Part shown: piece after piece, positions 60,351 to 64,000 of the stretch
Position numbering within the stretch: position 1 is the stretch's first letter
Layout of the letters: every line of letters starts with the position of its first letter
Source of the DNA: Pseudomonas reactans
GTDB lineage: Bacteria > Pseudomonadota > Gammaproteobacteria > Pseudomonadales > Pseudomonadaceae
NCBI RefSeq assembly: GCF_013385825.1
Contig: NZ_JACAPG010000002.1
Location: forward strand, 1 to 64,000
Direction: 5' to 3'
Length of the DNA: 64,000 nt
Notes under the pieces: model-generated
The model's input: only the letters and a program-made list of their open reading frames with translations
The model's database searches: none
Told to the model about the DNA's origin: nothing
Made by a program: the position numbers and the translations under genes

Positions 60351-62021
60351 ATGACCGAGCCAGAAGACCCCAGCCGTGAGCGTCTCAAGCAGCATTTTGC
60401 CCAGCGGGTAATTCATCAGGCACGTCAAATTCTTGAGATCTGGCAGCGCCTGCAACGCACCGAATGGTCCGGCGCCGACCTCTCCGAACTCAGCGAGGCC
60501 AACTTGCGCCTGCTGCGTTTTGCCGAGCGCTTCGAACAGCCGGAACACAGCCAGTTGGCGCGACATATCGGCGACTCCCTCAGGGCGGTGGACGAGAACC
60601 GTGGGCGCCTGAGCAGCCACCTGATCACCGAACTCAACCGCTTGATGCAGCGCCTGTCCCGTACCGGCCTGCGCCAGGGCGACCAGCTCGAACAAACTTT
60701 CCTGCCGCCCATGCGCAAGCCGATCTACGTGATGCTGGCCGATCATGACCGCGCCGAGCGCCTGGCCAAGCAGCTGGAATTCTTTGGCATGAGCGCCCAG
60801 TCCTTGGACAGCGTGGCGGCCTTTCGTGCATCGATGGCCGAGCGCCTGCCTTCCGCGATTGTGATGGACGTAGACTTCTGCGGCGCCGGCCTGGGCCTCA
60901 AGCTTGCCGCCGAAGCCCAGGAAGGCCTGGAGCAAAAGCTGCCGCTGCTGTTTTTCAGCCTGCACGAAACCGACACCCCGACCCGCCTGGCCGCCGTGCG
61001 CGCTGGCGGCCAGGAATTCCTCACCGGCACCCTGGAAGCTTCCAGCCTGCTGGAGAAGATTGAGGTGCTGACCTGCGTCGCCCAGTACGAACCGTATAAA
61101 GTGCTGATCATCGACGACTCGCGGGCCCAGGCGCTGCACACCGAGCGCCTGCTCAACAGCGCCGGCATCGTCACCCGCACCCTGATCGAACCGATCCAGG
61201 CCATGGCCGAATTGGCGGACTTCCAGCCCGACCTGATCATCCTCGACATGTACATGCCCGCCTGTACCGGCACTGAACTGGCCAAGGTCATCCGTCATAA
61301 CGACCGTTATGTGAGCGTGCCGATCATTTACCTGTCGGCCGAGGACGACCTGGACAAGCAACTGGACGCCATGAGCGAAGGCGGTGACGACTTCCTCACC
61401 AAGCCGATCAAGCCGCGCCACCTGATCACCACCGTGCGCAACCGCGCCGCGCGCGCGCGCAACCTCAAGGCGCGGATGGTGCGCGACAGCCTGACCGGCC
61501 TGTACAACCACACCCACATCCTGCAATTGCTCGAAGACTGCAGCTTCCGCGCACGCCGCGAGAACAAGCCGCTGAGCTTTGCCATGCTCGATATCGACCA
61601 CTTCAAGCGGGTCAATGACAGCCACGGCCACCCCATGGGTGACCGTGTCATCAAGAGCCTGGCGCTGTTTCTCAAGCAGCGCTTGCGCAAGACCGACTAT
61701 ATCGGCCGCTACGGCGGCGAAGAGTTCGCCATCGTCATGCCCGACACCGACCTGGAATCCGCGTGCCGGGTGCTGGATGAGATTCGTGGGCGCTTTGCCG
61801 AAATCCACTACCCCGCCCAACCCCAGGATTTGTGGTGCACCTTCAGCGCCGGGTTGGTGGAGCTGTGCGACGGTTCCGACAGCCTGATGATGGCGGCCCA
61901 GGCCGACGAGGCGCTGTACCGCGCCAAGGATGCGGGACGCAACCGCGTGCAAGCTGCGCGCACGTCAAAGCAAAGTGCCACCTTTTCACCAGAATCCACT
62001 GATTCGGTCATAACCCTGTAA
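60351..62021 (+). CDS. gcbA: Diguanylate cyclase GcbA-like (REC-REC-GGDEF)
   Basis: 556 residues. An N-terminal helical region (1-120), a first receiver-like domain (about 122-240, D in MDVDF), a second receiver (about 250-370, DD near 257 and phosphoacceptor in ILDMYMP) and a C-terminal GGDEF domain (about 390-540) with active-site GGEEF (455-459) and the I-site RKTD (446-449) for product inhibition. It makes c-di-GMP. By position it equals PA4843 and P. fluorescens GcbA, which promotes biofilm formation. Next gene is the chemoreceptor ctpL. Confidence 0.9.
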   Translation: MTEPEDPSRERLKQHFAQRVIHQARQILEIWQRLQRTEWSGADLSELSEANLRLLRFAERFEQPEHSQLARHIGDSLRAVDENRGRLSSHLITELNRLMQRLSRTGLRQGDQLEQTFLPPMRKPIYVMLADHDRAERLAKQLEFFGMSAQSLDSVAAFRASMAERLPSAIVMDVDFCGAGLGLKLAAEAQEGLEQKLPLLFFSLHETDTPTRLAAVRAGGQEFLTGTLEASSLLEKIEVLTCVAQYEPYKVLIIDDSRAQALHTERLLNSAGIVTRTLIEPIQAMAELADFQPDLIILDMYMPACTGTELAKVIRHNDRYVSVPIIYLSAEDDLDKQLDAMSEGGDDFLTKPIKPRHLITTVRNRAARARNLKARMVRDSLTGLYNHTHILQLLEDCSFRARRENKPLSFAMLDIDHFKRVNDSHGHPMGDRVIKSLALFLKQRLRKTDYIGRYGGEEFAIVMPDTDLESACRVLDEIRGRFAEIHYPAQPQDLWCTFSAGLVELCDGSDSLMMAAQADEALYRAKDAGRNRVQAARTSKQSATFSPESTDSVITL

Positions 62022-62074
62022 TGAAAACGCAATAACTTCAGGCACTTATCTTTTGCTGTCGGTTGAAACCACGC

Positions 62075-64000
62075 ATGCGCCTGAAGCTGCTGACCAATCT
62101 CAATACCCTTCTTCTTGTGGCCGTGTGCCTGGCGCTGGGCGCGACCCTGTGGTGGTCGCAGCGCGCGCTGGAACGGCCGTATTTGCTGATGGAACGCTAC
62201 CTTGGGTTGTCCCAGACGTTCCAGAACCAGGCGGCGCGCAATATCGACGACTATCTGGCCAGTGGCGACGCCCTGCGCTTGAGCAGTGCCAGCCAGAGCC
62301 TGGAAAGCCTGCTGCAGCATCTGGACGAATTGCCGACGGAGCTCGCGCAGAATTTGCGCCCGAGCCTGGTTGACTTGGATGCGTTCAGCAAGACTGACCT
62401 ACTGGCGGCCGGGAAACTGGCGGGCGACCCGCAAGCCTTGTTGCTACAGGCCGAACGCGAATTAGGCGCGAACCTGGAGCAATTGAGTCAGTACGCCATC
62501 GGCGTGACTACCCCTGACGCCGCTCGCTATCTGCCGCCTTTGCTGGCTGCGTCGCAGCACCTGGGCAAACTATCCCTGGCCCGCGACAAACTGGTGAGCA
62601 GCGGGCGCGCGGAACTGGCCGACGACGTCGAACGCGAAGTCGGCAACATCCGCAGCCAAGCCGATGTGCTGGAACAACTGCCATTGCTGGGCGTGAAGGC
62701 CAGCGCCGAATCCAGCGCCGACGACTTTTCCGCACTGATGGGCCTGGAGAACACCGAGAAAACCGAAGCCCAGGACACCGGCGTCGACCTCAAGCGTGAA
62801 CTCAACAGCCTGCTCACCCGCTACCCTGCCGAACTCAAGCGCACCCGCGAACAGATCCAGCAACGCACCGACCTGGCCGCCAAGACCCACCAGAAAATCG
62901 ACACTGTGCAACAAGCCATTGCCGGCCTGGAACCGGTGGTGCGCGCGCAGCACGGCAAGATCCAGGGCGAAGTGCGCCTGATGCAAGGGGTGATGATCGG
63001 CCTGATCCTGCTGATCGCGCTGCTGATCGACACCCTGCAACGCCGCCTGGCGCGGGTGCTGACCAACCTGGCACCAGCCCTGTCGACCTGGGCCGAGGGC
63101 GATTTCAGCCAGCCGATTGCCTTGGGCAAGACCAATCGCGAGTTGCACGACATTGAAGCCTCCTTGAACCGGCTGCGCGCCTATCTGGTGGATTTGGTGG
63201 GTACGATTCGCGGTAATGCCGAGGAAGTCGCCGGCAGTAGCCGCGCACTGGCCGAATTAAGCAGCGGCCTGCACGACGGCGCCGAACGCCAGGCGGGAGA
63301 TACCGCGCAGATCCGTGATTCGCTGGGTGAACTGGAAGCGACCATCCAGCAAGTCGCGGGTGATGCCAGCCAGGCGGCGGGTGCCAGTCGCAGTGCCGGT
63401 CAGGCGGTGAAGCAGGGCCAACGCGTGATCGGCCTGAGCCTGACCGGGCTGCATGCCCTGGTGGGCGAAGTGCAGCAGAATGCGCAGATGATCGAAAAAC
63501 TCGCCGAAGAATCCGCCACCATCGGCGGTGTACTGACAGTAATCCGCTCGATTGCAGATCAAACCAACCTGCTCGCCCTCAACGCCGCCATCGAGGCCGC
63601 CCGCGCTGGTGAGGCCGGCCGTGGCTTTGCCGTGGTCGCCGACGAAGTCCGCTCCCTGGCCCAGCGCACCGCCGGCGCCACCGCAGAGATCCAGACCCTG
63701 ATTGCCGGCCTGCAAAGCGCCGCCCATCAATCGGTGCAAGGCATGCGCGCCCAGGTCGAACACGCTGAGGCCACTGCCCAGCAAGCCCAGGCGGCGGACG
63801 GCGCGCTGGATGAAATCGTCGGGGCTATCCAGACCATTTCCGACACCGCCGTGCGCATCGCCGATGTGACGGCACAGCAGAGTGGCGCCGTCAGTGAGAT
63901 TCGCGACAACAGCGAGCGGATTCACCAGTTGGGTGAGGATAACTTGCTGCGAATCGGCCAGGGCCGCATTCAGGGTGAGCACTTGCTGGTGCTGGGTGGG
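62075..64000 (+). CDS. ctpL: Methyl-accepting chemotaxis protein CtpL-like (partial, runs off the right end)
   Basis: 642 codons in frame to the window edge, with the 3' end missing. N-terminal transmembrane helix (near 12-30), a periplasmic helical sensor region (about 35-300), a second membrane helix near 310 ([15 protein letters not shown]), a HAMP-like region and the cytoplasmic signalling domain with the conserved hairpin tip ([20 protein letters not shown], then [16 protein letters not shown]). P. aeruginosa CtpL senses inorganic phosphate and 4-chloroaniline and follows gcbA in the same order. The ribosome binding site is weak. Confidence 0.88.
   Translation, partial: MRLKLLTNLNTLLLVAVCLALGATLWWSQRALERPYLLMERYLGLSQTFQNQAARNIDDYLASGDALRLSSASQSLESLLQHLDELPTELAQNLRPSLVDLDAFSKTDLLAAGKLAGDPQALLLQAERELGANLEQLSQYAIGVTTPDAARYLPPLLAASQHLGKLSLARDKLVSSGRAELADDVEREVGNIRSQADVLEQLPLLGVKASAESSADDFSALMGLENTEKTEAQDTGVDLKRELNSLLTRYPAELKRTREQIQQRTDLAAKTHQKIDTVQQAIAGLEPVVRAQHGKIQGEVRLMQGVMIGLILLIALLIDTLQRRLARVLTNLAPALSTWAEGDFSQPIALGKTNRELHDIEASLNRLRAYLVDLVGTIRGNAEEVAGSSRALAELSSGLHDGAERQAGDTAQIRDSLGELEATIQQVAGDASQAAGASRSAGQAVKQGQRVIGLSLTGLHALVGEVQQNAQMIEKLAEESATIGGVLTVIRSIADQTNLLALNAAIEAARAGEAGRGFAVVADEVRSLAQRTAGATAEIQTLIAGLQSAAHQSVQGMRAQVEHAEATAQQAQAADGALDEIVGAIQTISDTAVRIADVTAQQSGAVSEIRDNSERIHQLGEDNLLRIGQGRIQGEHLLVLGG

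Noticed and set aside
60333..61952. Long open frame antisense to gcbA
   Set aside because: The GcbA frame holds every REC and GGDEF motif; the opposite frame has none.

Overview
The window is a high-GC chromosomal segment from a Pseudomonas of the P. fluorescens group. Evidence for this is the close match of many products to Pseudomonas families, the typical Pseudomonas REP/REPIN palindromes (TGTAGGAGCGAGCTTGCTCG and TGTAGGAGCCGGCTTGCCGG types), and blocks that keep P. aeruginosa gene order as I remember it: bauC/bauA, the flp-tad-rcp/pprAB locus, and speA-SUI1-NUDIX-DUF2333-gcbA-ctpL. I see no prophage, insertion sequence, CRISPR array or tRNA. Almost everything is coding.

Layout. 1-135: a strong leftward promoter resembling a Pseudomonas rRNA P1 promoter, so an rrn operon probably lies just left of the window. 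139-12300: nitrogen and nucleobase catabolism, with beta-alanine degradation (bauA, mmsA/bauC), a LysR regulator, an NCS2 purine permease, a TetR regulator, a YigZ protein, an SDR, 8-oxoguanine deaminase, a cation/proton antiporter, adenine deaminase and an ArsR-like regulator. 12301-16330: a LysR regulator divergent from a small monooxygenase and an MDR oxidoreductase, a 60-residue unknown and a Bcr/CflA efflux pump. 16414-19802: a copper homeostasis island (copZ, an unknown exported protein, copA, cueR) with two CueR-type promoters. 19914-24524: a RIO-family kinase, then a thiolase divergent from a FabG-like reductase and a MaoC hydratase.

24525-43240 is a surface-structure region. It starts with a Gly/Thr-repeat lipoprotein followed by a TpsB/Omp85 outer-membrane transporter with no recognisable TpsA. 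Next is the complete Flp/Tad type IVb pilus locus: flp, rcpC, rcpA, tadZ, tadA, tadB, tadC, tadD, a DUF3613 gene, fppA, tadE and tadG. Its PprA/PprB two-component system is embedded, and an extra single-domain response regulator sits beside the pilin gene.

43345-54858 holds two DUF4136 lipoproteins, cmoM, a MazG-type pyrophosphatase, pbpC and the alpha-2-macroglobulin lipoprotein gene yfhM (separated by a small opposite-strand membrane-protein gene), and a MATE transporter. 54803-64000 holds an esterase-like lipoprotein, speA, a SUI1/YciH factor, a NUDIX hydrolase, a DUF2333 protein, the diguanylate cyclase gcbA and the 5' part of the chemoreceptor ctpL, which runs off the right end.

The least explained parts are the repeat lipoprotein/TpsB pair (24826-28268), the exported protein lying between two CueR boxes (16759-17139), and the regulatory dyads around the flp promoter.
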